From contig NZ_SWCM01000015.1 of the NCBI RefSeq assembly GCF_005116645.1, positions 58,975 through 122,974 on the forward strand: a stretch of DNA of 64,000 nt. Direction: 5' to 3'. The notes beneath the pieces are model-generated. The model did no database searches and had not been told where the DNA came from. It worked only from the letters and a program-made list of their open reading frames with translations. This stretch comes from Desulfopila sp. IMCC35006 (GTDB taxonomy: Bacteria > Desulfobacterota > Desulfobulbia > Desulfobulbales > Desulfocapsaceae). How positions within the stretch are numbered: the stretch's first letter is position 1; the number at the start of each line of letters is the position of its first letter. This document shows positions 42,487 to 49,357 of the stretch, one piece after another. Made by a program: the position numbers and the translations under genes.

Positions 42487-43152
42487 ATGGTAAAGACGCT
42501 TTGTGTGATTATGTTCATAACATTCTGGTCTCTTGCCGGCTGCAGTCAAGACCAGGAGAAATCCCCCGAGACAAAACAAGCAGGTGGAACGGTGAAAACA
42601 ATTGTGGCGGTAGGGGACAGTCTTACTGCAGGCTATGGACTTGATGAAAGCGCCGGGTATCCGGCGCTGCTGGAAAGAAAGCTGCAGGCAGACGGGTATG
42701 ATTACCAGGTCGTGAACGCAGGAGTGAGCGGGGAAACCAGCAATGGAACGCTGAGTCGCATGGAATGGATCTTGACCCTGGCACCGGATATTGTCTTGCT
42801 GGAGACAGGGGCAAATGACGGTCTTCGTGGTGTTGACCCGGAGGTGGCCGAAAAAAATATCCGCAACATCCTGCAGATCCTGAAAGATAAAGATGTGGTG
42901 GTCCTGCTGGCCGGGATGAAAATGGTCTGGAATATGGGACCGGCTTATGTGGCAAAGTTTAATGCCATCTATCCTAAGCTGGCAAAAGAGTTTGATGTGG
43001 TGTTTGTGCCGTTTTTTTTAGACGGGGTAGCGATGAAAGGCGATTTGACCCTCGGGGATGGCATCCATCCAAATGCGCAGGGATATAAAATAATTACGGA
43101 TAATCTTTATCCTTATGTCGTGCAGGCAATCAAAAAAAGAACAGAACGATGA
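42487..43152 (+). CDS. tesA: TesA-like SGNH esterase, lipoprotein
   Basis: 221 residues from ATG 42487 (MVKTLCVIMFITFWSLAGCSQ), with a lipobox LAGC at Cys19. SGNH hydrolase blocks: VGDSLTAGYGLDESAGYPAL (block I Ser), VSGETSNG (block II Gly), GANDGLRG (block III Asn) and DGIHPNAQGY (block V Asp/His). Thioesterase/lysophospholipase family. It overlaps the sigma-54 regulator by four bases (ATGA). Confidence 0.92.
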   Translation: MVKTLCVIMFITFWSLAGCSQDQEKSPETKQAGGTVKTIVAVGDSLTAGYGLDESAGYPALLERKLQADGYDYQVVNAGVSGETSNGTLSRMEWILTLAPDIVLLETGANDGLRGVDPEVAEKNIRNILQILKDKDVVVLLAGMKMVWNMGPAYVAKFNAIYPKLAKEFDVVFVPFFLDGVAMKGDLTLGDGIHPNAQGYKIITDNLYPYVVQAIKKRTER

Positions 43153-44528
43153 AAGATTCCTCCTCAATAACAAAAGCTGCCAATGAAATAATTCTCGAAT
43201 CCATTTCTGATGGCGTTTTCACCGTTGATCATAACTGGCGCATCATGAGTTTCAACAGGGCTGCCGAAGAAATCACCGGTACCAGCCGGAAGGAGGCCAT
43301 CGGCCGCTACTGCTGGGAGGTCTTCCGTTCTAATATGTGTGAAGGCAACTGTGCTTTAAAGCGGACCATGAAGGAAGGCAAATCCTTCGTCTCAAGTTCC
43401 ACATATATCATCAATAACCGGCAGGAGCGGGTGCCTATCGCTGTCTCGACGTCGCCTTTGCGAAATGAGGATGGAGAGATTCTCGGCGGGGTTGAAACCT
43501 TTCGCGATCATAGTCTGGTCGAGGAGTTGCGGCGCGAGCTGGTCGGCAACTTCGAAGTCGGTGATATGGTCAGCCGCAGCAAGGGGATGAAAAAAATATT
43601 CAATATCCTGCCCCAGGTGGCGGAAAGCGACAGTACCGTGCTGATCGAAGGAGAAACCGGTACCGGCAAGGAACTGATGGCGTCTGCGCTGCATAACCTC
43701 TCATTGCGCAAAAAGGAACCTTTTGTCGCGATCAACTGCGGTGCCCTCCCGGATACGCTGCTTGAATCAGAACTGTTTGGCTATAAAGCCGGAGCCTTTA
43801 CCAACGCCGATAAGGATAAACCCGGTCTCTTTCAGGCTGCCGGGAAGGGAACGATCCTGCTCGATGAAATAGGCGATACCAGCTCCGCCTTTCAGGTCAG
43901 GCTGCTTCGGGTGCTGGAAGAAAAAGAGTTCCACCCCCTGGGCAGCGTGGAAAAGATCAAAACCGATACCCGAATCGTTGCCGCCACCAATCGAGACCTG
44001 AGTCTGATGGTTGAAAAGGGTCAATTTCGCCGGGATCTCTTTTATCGAATAAACATCATCCGTTTTCAGCTGCCGCCTCTGCGCGAACGAAAGGAGGATA
44101 TTCCTCTGCTTATTGAACGATTTATCAAAAAAATGAACCACATCAAGGGGCGATATGTGTCCAATGTGAGCAAAGAAGCGATGGCTCTGCTTCTCGCCCA
44201 TGACTATCCCGGAAACATCCGTGAGCTGGAAAACATCATTGAGCATGGCTTTGTCCTCTGCGCGGAGGGCGAGATAGAGGTAGCCCATTTGCCGGGGTAT
44301 CTGGCACAGGCTGAAAAGAGTCAGGCTGTGCATCGATTATCCATGGAAGAGAGTGTGAGCCTTAGTGAAAAAGAAAACATTATCAAGGCGTTAAGGAATA
44401 ATAACTTCAACAGACTTGCCGCTGCAAAAGAGCTGGGAGTGCATAAAAGCACTCTTTTCCGAAAGCTCAGTAAATATCAGATCACCCTGCCGGAAATCGA
44501 CGGTCGCTCGAGTCGCAAAGAATCTTAG
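43149..44528 (+). CDS. Sigma-54-dependent PAS activator (ORP operon regulator candidate)
   Basis: 459 residues. PAS domain 15-125 (GVFTVDHNWRIMSFNRAAEE, with two cysteine pairs around RYCWEVFRSNMCEGNC that may hold a redox centre). Central AAA+ domain: GETGTGKELMASALH Walker A, GAFTNADKDKPGLF as the sigma-54 contact loop (a variant of GAFTGA common in this subgroup) and ILLDEIGD Walker B. C-terminal Fis-type HTH: NRLAAAKELGVHKSTLFRKL. Directly followed by GCGAC dyads and a sigma-54 promoter driving the ORP-type genes, as in Desulfovibrio where a cognate activator controls the orp operons. Confidence 0.93.
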   Translation: MKDSSSITKAANEIILESISDGVFTVDHNWRIMSFNRAAEEITGTSRKEAIGRYCWEVFRSNMCEGNCALKRTMKEGKSFVSSSTYIINNRQERVPIAVSTSPLRNEDGEILGGVETFRDHSLVEELRRELVGNFEVGDMVSRSKGMKKIFNILPQVAESDSTVLIEGETGTGKELMASALHNLSLRKKEPFVAINCGALPDTLLESELFGYKAGAFTNADKDKPGLFQAAGKGTILLDEIGDTSSAFQVRLLRVLEEKEFHPLGSVEKIKTDTRIVAATNRDLSLMVEKGQFRRDLFYRINIIRFQLPPLRERKEDIPLLIERFIKKMNHIKGRYVSNVSKEAMALLLAHDYPGNIRELENIIEHGFVLCAEGEIEVAHLPGYLAQAEKSQAVHRLSMEESVSLSEKENIIKALRNNNFNRLAAAKELGVHKSTLFRKLSKYQITLPEIDGRSSRKES

Positions 44529-44532
44529 CTGA

Positions 44533-44587
44533 GTTGCAACGGTGCGACTTTGTATGGTCGCATTGAGTCGCACTGAAGCGACTTGCA
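44533..44587 (+). promoter_or_regulatory. Probable activator binding sites (GCGAC dyads)
   Basis: Three dyads in 55 bases: GTTGCAAC (44533-44540), TGCGAC-N8-GTCGCA (44543-44562) and AGTCGC-N6-GCGACT (44566-44583). Centred about 110 bases upstream of the sigma-54 promoter, the usual distance for enhancer-binding activators. Two further TCGC half-sites lie in the end of the regulator gene near 44505-44517. Confidence 0.75.
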
Positions 44588-44669
44588 TCCCTCCAGTACC
44601 ACTGTTTTTATCCCATCTGTATTCTGTAATATCCCGAATAAATTTATAAAAAAATATTTGCGTTGGAAG

Positions 44670-44685
44670 TGGCGCGCTCTTTGCA
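44670..44685 (+). promoter_or_regulatory. Sigma-54 (-24/-12) promoter of the ORP-type operon
   Basis: TGGCGCGCTCTTTGCA: -24 GG and -12 GC separated by exactly ten bases, in a near-consensus setting (TGGCACG-N4-TTGCA). The first gene starts 36 bases downstream with a good ribosome site. Confidence 0.9.
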
Positions 44686-44720
44686 TTCTTTTGTGTAATA
44701 CAGGAAAAGGAGTATCGGCT

Positions 44721-45116
44721 ATGAATGTCGCCATTACCGTATGGGGTAATCGAATTTCACCGGTTTTCGATTCGGCGCAAACTTTGTTAGTTGCCGAAAT
44801 CCGGGAGAAACAGATTGTTGATAGAAAAATACAGCGGTTTCAGGCAACCATGTTCAGCCGTTGTCTCGGGCTGCTGCAGGAATTAGATGTTCGGGTTTTG
44901 ATCTGTGGGGCCCTTTGCGAGGGGCCGGTCAGATTGCTCGAATTTCATGGTGTCGAGGTTATCCCTTTTGTTACCGGAGAAGTGGAAGAAATATTGGCAT
45001 GCTTTGTTGAGGGCAAGGACCTGAAAAAATTTGCCATGCCCGGTTGTGGTCATGCGCGATGCTGTCGGTGGCGGAACGACCTGCCGCTGCAGCAGGAATT
45101 AAAAAATAATGTGTGA
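44721..45116 (+). CDS. NifX/NifB C-terminal-like (ORP family) protein 1
   Basis: 131 residues from ATG 44721 with AAGGAG upstream. Dinitrogenase iron-molybdenum cofactor (NifX/NafY/ORP) fold: begins MNVAITVWGNRISPVFDSAQTLLVAEI (the VxPVFDxA motif), then RVLICGALCEGPVRLLEFHGVEVIPFVTG. It ends in a Cys-rich tail (MPGCGHARCCRWR) not seen in NifX and perhaps metal-binding. First gene of the ORP-type operon. Confidence 0.88.
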   Translation: MNVAITVWGNRISPVFDSAQTLLVAEIREKQIVDRKIQRFQATMFSRCLGLLQELDVRVLICGALCEGPVRLLEFHGVEVIPFVTGEVEEILACFVEGKDLKKFAMPGCGHARCCRWRNDLPLQQELKNNV

Positions 45117-45183
45117 GATCTTGTAAGAGAGCCTCGCAGTACGTTCGTTGGGCGTGCAGAAAAAGGTAGGAGGGCACCAAAAC

Positions 45184-45567
45184 ATGTTGAGTATATTGTT
45201 GGTTGGCAAAGATCCTGATGGCTTGGCTGATTTATCCACGGCATTACAGAACGAAGAGGGAATAAGAGTAGACAGGGCTGCTTCCGGACAGGAAGCGTGG
45301 GATTTTCTTGCCAATCATCAGGTGGATGTTGCCGTCATGGATCAACAGTTGGCGGACGGGGAAGCACTGCCTTTTGTCAAACAGCTGGTTAAAAAGAACC
45401 CGCTTATTAATTGTGCCATGGTGAGTACTCTTGCTGCAGAAGATTTTCATGAGGCAACCGAAGGCCTCGGTGTTTTTATGCAGTTACCGGTGCATCCGGG
45501 AAGTGAGGAGGCAGCGAATATGTTGCAGCTGCTACAATCGATAGGCGCACTGATGGCTCAGCAATAA
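45184..45567 (+). CDS. Degenerate response-regulator receiver protein
   Basis: 127 residues from ATG 45184 with AGGAGG upstream. Receiver fold: LSILLVGKDPDGLADLSTAL, then VDVAVMDQQLADG with the phosphoacceptor-position Asp. The acidic pair at the start is replaced (KDPD) and the conserved Lys region reads QLPVHPGS without Lys, so phosphorylation is doubtful. There is no output domain. A phosphate-independent partner within the ORP operon is the likely role. Confidence 0.75.
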   Translation: MLSILLVGKDPDGLADLSTALQNEEGIRVDRAASGQEAWDFLANHQVDVAVMDQQLADGEALPFVKQLVKKNPLINCAMVSTLAAEDFHEATEGLGVFMQLPVHPGSEEAANMLQLLQSIGALMAQQ

Positions 45568-45585
45568 ACGCAGGAGATATAAGTA

Positions 45586-46440
45586 ATGATTATCAGCATC
45601 GCGAGCGGGAAAGGAGGCACAGGCAAGACAACGGTTGCCACCAACCTTGCCTTGTCCCTTGGTAAAGGCACTCGATTATTGGATTGTGATGTGGAAGAAC
45701 CCAATGCCCATCTTTTTCTCCATCCGGAGATAACCGAGACAGAAGAGGTGAGCACCGTTATTCCCATTATTGATGATGCTTTGTGCACGGGATGTAAAAA
45801 ATGTGCAGAAATTTGTCGGTTTCGGGCATTGACGGTGGTCGGTAAAAAAGTGCTGGTCTTCCCCGAACTCTGCCACAGTTGTGGTGGCTGCATGGAGGTG
45901 TGCCCGGAAGGTGCCGTTACTGAAGGAAAACGCCAGTTGGGAGTGATGGAATCGGGGCACTGCGGCGAGCTTGGTTTTAGTCAGGGCCGCTTACGTGTCG
46001 GGGAGGCGATGTCGCCGCCGCTTATTAAAAAAGTACAAAAAAATCGTAATGATGCCAGTACGATAATTATTGACGCCCCTCCTGGTACTTCCTGTCCGGT
46101 CATTGCCGCCATGAAGGGAAGTGATTTCGTATTGATGGTAACCGAGCCGACTCCTTTTGGTCTGCATGATTTGAAGCTTGCCGTGGAGGCCGTGAAAATT
46201 TTGGGTATTCCCAGTGGCTTGATTATTAATCGCGCCGATATCGGTGATGATCGGGTGGTTGCATATGCGAAGGAAGAAGGCCTGCCGATTCTTATGGAAA
46301 TTCCCTTTGATCGGAAGATTGCCGAAGCATATTCCTGTGGCATACCAATTGTCGAGGCGATGCCGGAGTGGAAGAATAAGTTTCGCAGCCTGTATGGCCG
46401 GATAGAAAAATTGGTTCCGAGTGGAGGGCAACCTCAATGA
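45586..46440 (+). CDS. MinD/Mrp-family ATPase with ferredoxin insert, ORP complex type (1)
   Basis: 284 residues. Deviant Walker A SGKGGTGKTTVATNLA at 6-20, an inserted 2[4Fe-4S] ferredoxin domain CTGCKKCAEIC ... CHSCGGCMEVCP (about 67-106), Walker B-like IIIDAPPGTSCP and VTEPTPFGLHDLKLAVE switch region. Such proteins accompany ORP in Desulfovibrio, where they form a complex with it. Overlaps the next gene by 4 bases (ATGA). Confidence 0.93.
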   Translation: MIISIASGKGGTGKTTVATNLALSLGKGTRLLDCDVEEPNAHLFLHPEITETEEVSTVIPIIDDALCTGCKKCAEICRFRALTVVGKKVLVFPELCHSCGGCMEVCPEGAVTEGKRQLGVMESGHCGELGFSQGRLRVGEAMSPPLIKKVQKNRNDASTIIIDAPPGTSCPVIAAMKGSDFVLMVTEPTPFGLHDLKLAVEAVKILGIPSGLIINRADIGDDRVVAYAKEEGLPILMEIPFDRKIAEAYSCGIPIVEAMPEWKNKFRSLYGRIEKLVPSGGQPQ

Positions 46441-47345
46441 TTAGAGAATTAGTTATTGTCAGTGGAAAGGGTGGAACAGGGAAAACCAGCGTCACTGCGG
46501 CCTTTGCATCCCTGGCACAAAACAGTGTGCTCTGTGACGCCGATGTGGATGCGGCGGACCTTCATCTGCTGATGGCACCGGTGGTGCGAAAAAAAACCGA
46601 TTTCATGGGTGGCAGTCTTGCGGAAATCAGAAGAGAAGACTGTGTTGAATGCGACAGGTGCCGTGAGCTGTGCCGTTTTGAGGCGATCTCTGCCGACTAT
46701 GTGGTCGATCCGATAAGTTGTGAAGGCTGTGGGGTCTGTGTTGATCTCTGCCCTGAGCATGCGATCGATTTTCCGGTGCAGAAGTGCGGCGAATGGTTTA
46801 TCTCCGATACCCGTTTTGGACCGATGGTCCACGCCCGTTTGGGTATCGCTGAAGAAAACTCCGGCAAGCTGGTCAGCCTGGTACGCCAGGAAACGAGAAA
46901 ACTGGCAGAAGAGAGGGGGTTTGATTTGATTCTCACTGATGGTCCTCCCGGTATCGGTTGCCCGGTGATCGCCTCTGTCGGAGGCGCCGCAGCGCTGGCC
47001 ATCATCGTCGAACCAACAGTATCCGGTCTGCATGATATGCAGCGGGTTGCTGAGCTTGCCGTGCACTTTAAGGTGCCTGGGCTGGTCTGCGTCAATAAAT
47101 TTGATCTCAATCTCGAAATGACGGAAAAGGTTGAGGCGTATGGACGGTCACGCAATATGACCTTGCTCGGGCGCATTCCCTTTGATCCGATATTCACAAG
47201 AGCGATGATCGAAGGCAAGAACGTAATGGAATATGCGCCGGATTCGCAGGCGGCAGCTGCAATAAACGATGTCTGGGGAAAAGTAATGGCATTCCCGGCC
47301 ATGAACGTGATGGGAATTAAGGATTTTTCATCAATAATTAAATAA
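46437..47345 (+). CDS. MinD/Mrp-family ATPase with ferredoxin insert, ORP complex type (2)
   Basis: 302 residues, paralogue of the preceding gene: SGKGGTGKTSVTAAFA, ferredoxin motifs CVECDRCRELC and CEGCGVCVDLCP, LTDGPPGIGCPVIAS, and EPTVSGLHDMQRVAEL. The two probably act as a heterodimer. Iron-sulfur cluster or Mo-Cu cluster delivery, or cell-division-linked function as proposed for the Desulfovibrio ORP complex, are family-based guesses. Confidence 0.93.
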   Translation: MIRELVIVSGKGGTGKTSVTAAFASLAQNSVLCDADVDAADLHLLMAPVVRKKTDFMGGSLAEIRREDCVECDRCRELCRFEAISADYVVDPISCEGCGVCVDLCPEHAIDFPVQKCGEWFISDTRFGPMVHARLGIAEENSGKLVSLVRQETRKLAEERGFDLILTDGPPGIGCPVIASVGGAAALAIIVEPTVSGLHDMQRVAELAVHFKVPGLVCVNKFDLNLEMTEKVEAYGRSRNMTLLGRIPFDPIFTRAMIEGKNVMEYAPDSQAAAAINDVWGKVMAFPAMNVMGIKDFSSIIK

Positions 47346-47365
47346 AAAAGTAAAAGGAGTAGAAA

Positions 47366-47749
47366 ATGGCACTTGTACGTATAGCAGTACCTTCAGAAGG
47401 ACAGGGTGGTCTTGACGGTTTGCGCGCTGGACATTTTGGACATTGTGATGTGTTTACCCTCGTTGATGTTGAGAACGGACAGATCAAGGAAGTCAGCATT
47501 CTGGCCAATAAAGAACATGTTCAGGGCGGATGCATGGTTCCTGTACAGTTGCTTGCCGAAAATAAAGTACAGCAACTGGTTGTGGGCGGTATCGGCATGC
47601 GGCCGCTGATGGGCTTTAAACAGGTTGGCATAGACGTATTTTATGACGGGGAACGTCGGGAAATTCGTCCGGTTGTTGAAGATATGATTTCCGGCGCCCT
47701 GGCAATGATTGGTGACGATCAGGTCTGTGGCGGTGGAGGCGGTCACTGA
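47366..47749 (+). CDS. NifX/ORP family protein 2
   Basis: 127 residues: MALVRIAVPSEGQGGLDGLR then AGHFGHCDVFTLVDV (the xxFGxxxxF motif), LVVGGIGMRPLMGFKQVGIDVFY, and a His/Gly-rich end CGGGGGH that could bind metal. AAAGGAG ribosome site. Confidence 0.9.
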   Translation: MALVRIAVPSEGQGGLDGLRAGHFGHCDVFTLVDVENGQIKEVSILANKEHVQGGCMVPVQLLAENKVQQLVVGGIGMRPLMGFKQVGIDVFYDGERREIRPVVEDMISGALAMIGDDQVCGGGGGH

Positions 47750-47836
47750 TACTGTTTGCCAAGATTGCTGGCTCCCATACATTGATGGAAGCCAGATAAC
47801 GGCGATGACAATGAAACCTATGTACAAGGAGATGAC

Positions 47837-48196
47837 ATGTTAGTTGCGGTTACGGCCAAAGGAACGAACCTCGCTGCTGAGGTGGATCCAAGGTTCGGCA
47901 GGGCACCCTATATTTTGATCGTTGATACGGAGACGATGGACTTCGAGTCTCTTGATAACAGCGAAAATGTCAATGCTTTTAAGGGAGCAGGCATTCAGGC
48001 GGCAACTATGGTTGCGGATAAAGGCGCAGAAGTTCTGTTGACCGGCTACTGTGGACCAAATGCATTCAAAACTGTTCAGGCGGCAGGGATGAAGGTGGTC
48101 AGCGATGTGGCGGGGACTGTTGAGCAGGCGGTGAAGAAGTTTCTCGCCGGCAACGTTACATACAGTGATAATGCCAATACGGAAGGGCATTGGTAG
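47837..48196 (+). CDS. NifX/ORP family protein 3 (closest to orange protein)
   Basis: 119 residues: MLVAVTAKGTNLAAEVDPRFGRAPYILIVD carries the VDPRFGR motif of the orange protein, which holds a Mo-Cu sulfide cluster in Desulfovibrio. Then KGAEVLLTGYCGPNAFKTVQ and a short tail. The cluster itself cannot be judged from sequence. Followed after 25 bases by the NifU-like gene. Confidence 0.88.
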   Translation: MLVAVTAKGTNLAAEVDPRFGRAPYILIVDTETMDFESLDNSENVNAFKGAGIQAATMVADKGAEVLLTGYCGPNAFKTVQAAGMKVVSDVAGTVEQAVKKFLAGNVTYSDNANTEGHW

Positions 48197-48221
48197 AGAT
48201 GTCGTTGAAGGAACAGGGATA

Positions 48222-48677
48222 ATGAACGATCAGGAATTTGATGCACTGGTAAATAAGATTCAGAATGAGGTTTTTACCGAGGCGAAAAGTGCTCTTGGTG
48301 AAAAGGGTTTTGACCGTTGGCGCAATCCCAAGTTCTGCGGAGTCATGGAGAATGCCCAGAGTCATGCACGAATGAAAGGCAGCTGTGGCGACACTATGCA
48401 GATGTTTCTATCAGTTGATGACGGCCGGGTCACGCAGGTCAGCTATATCACCGATGGCTGCAGCTCCAGTTCCATTGCCGGTTCCTTTACGGCTGAGCTG
48501 GCTATGGGCAGGACTTTGACCGAGGTTCTCGATATGACCGGAGCCGATGTCCTCAAAGAAATCGGTACATTTCCAGAGAGCGAGGAGCATTGTGCCTATC
48601 TTGCTGTGGGCACCCTGCACGAAGCCGTCAATACTTTTATGGCGGCGCAGGTACAAGGAGAAAAGCAGAGAGCGTAA
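48222..48677 (+). CDS. IscU/NifU-like iron-sulfur scaffold
   Basis: 151 residues from ATG 48222 (MNDQEFDALVNKIQNEV), with GAAGGAACAGGG upstream; the in-frame ATG at 48165 lies inside the previous gene. The fold follows the NifU N-terminal domain: FCGVMENAQSHARMKGSCGDTM (first Cys sites), TDGCSSSSIAGSFTAEL (second Cys), and a last Cys in SEEHCAYLAVGTLHEAV. So the three scaffold cysteines are present. It would build clusters for the ORP complex. Last gene before a strong terminator. Confidence 0.88.
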   Translation: MNDQEFDALVNKIQNEVFTEAKSALGEKGFDRWRNPKFCGVMENAQSHARMKGSCGDTMQMFLSVDDGRVTQVSYITDGCSSSSIAGSFTAELAMGRTLTEVLDMTGADVLKEIGTFPESEEHCAYLAVGTLHEAVNTFMAAQVQGEKQRA

Positions 48678-48748
48678 GCAGGTGCAAGGTGGTGCCGGAA
48701 TGCAGCTGCTCCGGAAAAATATACCCCCACTTTGCCAAAGAGGGGACG

Positions 48749-48786
48749 GAAAACCGGGATTGTCCTTTGCACGATTCCGGTTTTTT
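48749..48786 (+). terminator. Intrinsic terminator of the ORP-type operon
   Basis: Long stem starting GAAAACCGG and closing CCGGTTTT (with inner G-U pairs), then TTTTTTG. It separates the ORP operon from sbtA. Confidence 0.88.
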
Positions 48787-48806
48787 GTTGCCGTTAATCG
48801 TTAATT

Positions 48807-48823
48807 CTTGAGTATAACTCAAG
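48807..48823 (+). promoter_or_regulatory. Inverted repeat upstream of the sbtA promoter
   Basis: CTTGAG-TATAA-CTCAAG, 18 bases before the -35 element. A good candidate operator for a dimeric regulator, identity unknown. Confidence 0.55.
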
Positions 48824-48841
48824 GAAAACAATCAATACTGA

Positions 48842-48873
48842 TTGACAAGACTCGCCGGTTATGGACATATAAA
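48842..48873 (+). promoter_or_regulatory. Sigma-70-type promoter of sbtA
   Basis: TTGACA at 48842-48847 and a -10 region CATATA/TATAAA at 48866-48873 (spacing 17-18). It gives a leader of about 65 bases before sbtA. Confidence 0.65.
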
Positions 48874-48945
48874 ACCTGTCACTTACTCTTTTTTGATCGG
48901 ATATTCCTATCTCAATTTCATAAACCTCTGCAAAAGGAGACAGTT

Positions 48946-49269
48946 ATGAAAAAAGACGTGAAGAAGATACTGGCAGGTCTTGGTGTGGCCAGCTTGATCA
49001 GTGCAGGTGGAATCTTGCCGGGAGCTGATGCTGCAGGAAGTGGCTGAGGGGCGAAACCCAGCGCAGGTAGCGCTGAAGTAAGCAAGCCCGCCGCGGCAAG
49101 TGGCTGAGGTGGACACAAAGCAGGCGCCGTGAGCGCTGACCAGCAAGAAGCTATTGATAAAGCAGCAGAAGAAGCTAAGAAGACTACTGAAGAAAAGGCG
49201 AAGGAAGCCATGCCTGATGCCATGAAAGAAATGAAGAAAAAACCCGCCAAAAGTGGCTGAAGCGGTTGA
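48946..49269 (+). CDS. sbtA: SbtA-type selenocysteine RiPP precursor (3 Sec)
   Basis: Starts ATG 48946 (AAAAGGAGA upstream). Read with UGA as selenocysteine at 49045, 49105 and 49258, the frame continues to TGA 49267-49269: 107 residues, Sec at 34, 54 and 105. All three are in Ser-Gly-Sec (SGU) context: GSGUGAKP, ASGUGGHK, KSGUSG. The leader is MKKDVKKILAGLGVASL followed by a hydrophobic, Gly-rich stretch; the core from ~33 is Ala/Gly/Lys-rich, with a helical 66-98 segment (EAIDKAAEEAKKTTEEKAK). This fits the SbtA family of thio(seleno)oxazole precursors, known from comparative genomics. Each UGA has a SECIS-like hairpin. The radical SAM maturase sbtM follows. Ordinary gene calling cuts it at the first UGA. 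Confidence 0.92.
49059..49075 (+). promoter_or_regulatory. SECIS-like hairpin for Sec34
   Basis: CAGCGC-AGGTA-GCGCTG: perfect 6-bp stem with an AGGU-starting loop. The loop GG falls 19-20 bases after the UGA (49045-49047), the same place as in E. coli fdhF. Confidence 0.85.
49123..49137 (+). promoter_or_regulatory. SECIS-like hairpin for Sec54
   Basis: GGCGC-CGTGA-GCGCT (outer pair G-U). The loop holds a GU 22-23 bases after the UGA (49105-49107). Weaker than the other two. Confidence 0.65.
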
Positions 49270-49274
49270 CAGTT

Positions 49275-49291
49275 GAGTGCGGTCTGCACTC
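49275..49291 (+). promoter_or_regulatory. SECIS-like hairpin for Sec105
   Basis: GAGTGC-GGTCT-GCACTC: perfect 6-bp stem, GGUCU loop as in E. coli fdhF (GGUCU). The GG lies 21-22 bases after UGA 49258 but only 12-13 after UGA 49267, which supports 49258 as Sec and 49267 as the stop. Confidence 0.82.
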
Positions 49292-49304
49292 TAATTGGTC
49301 CTCA

Positions 49305-49336
49305 GGCCGGGACTCAGCTAAGATCTCGGCCTTGTT
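49305..49336 (+). terminator. Attenuator-like terminator between sbtA and sbtM
   Basis: GGCCGGGA, 11-base loop, TCTCGGCC (one G-U) followed by TTGTTTT. It sits 22 bases before sbtM. It could lower sbtM expression relative to its precursor peptide. Confidence 0.7.
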
Positions 49337-49357
49337 TTATATCTCCACGGAGTTTCT

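Noticed and set aside
43149..44528. Activator inactive because of GAFTNA instead of GAFTGA
   Set aside because: Variants at this place are common in PAS-type activators of Desulfobacterota, and the other motifs are intact.
48808..49047. 79-codon gene ending at the first UGA of sbtA
   Set aside because: It starts in the promoter region and merely cuts sbtA short at the first UGA, which is better read as Sec.
49267..49269. Fourth UGA of sbtA as selenocysteine
   Set aside because: The only hairpin near it is 12 bases away and is correctly placed for the UGA at 49258; the sequence beyond continues without family-like composition, and the sbtM start lies close.
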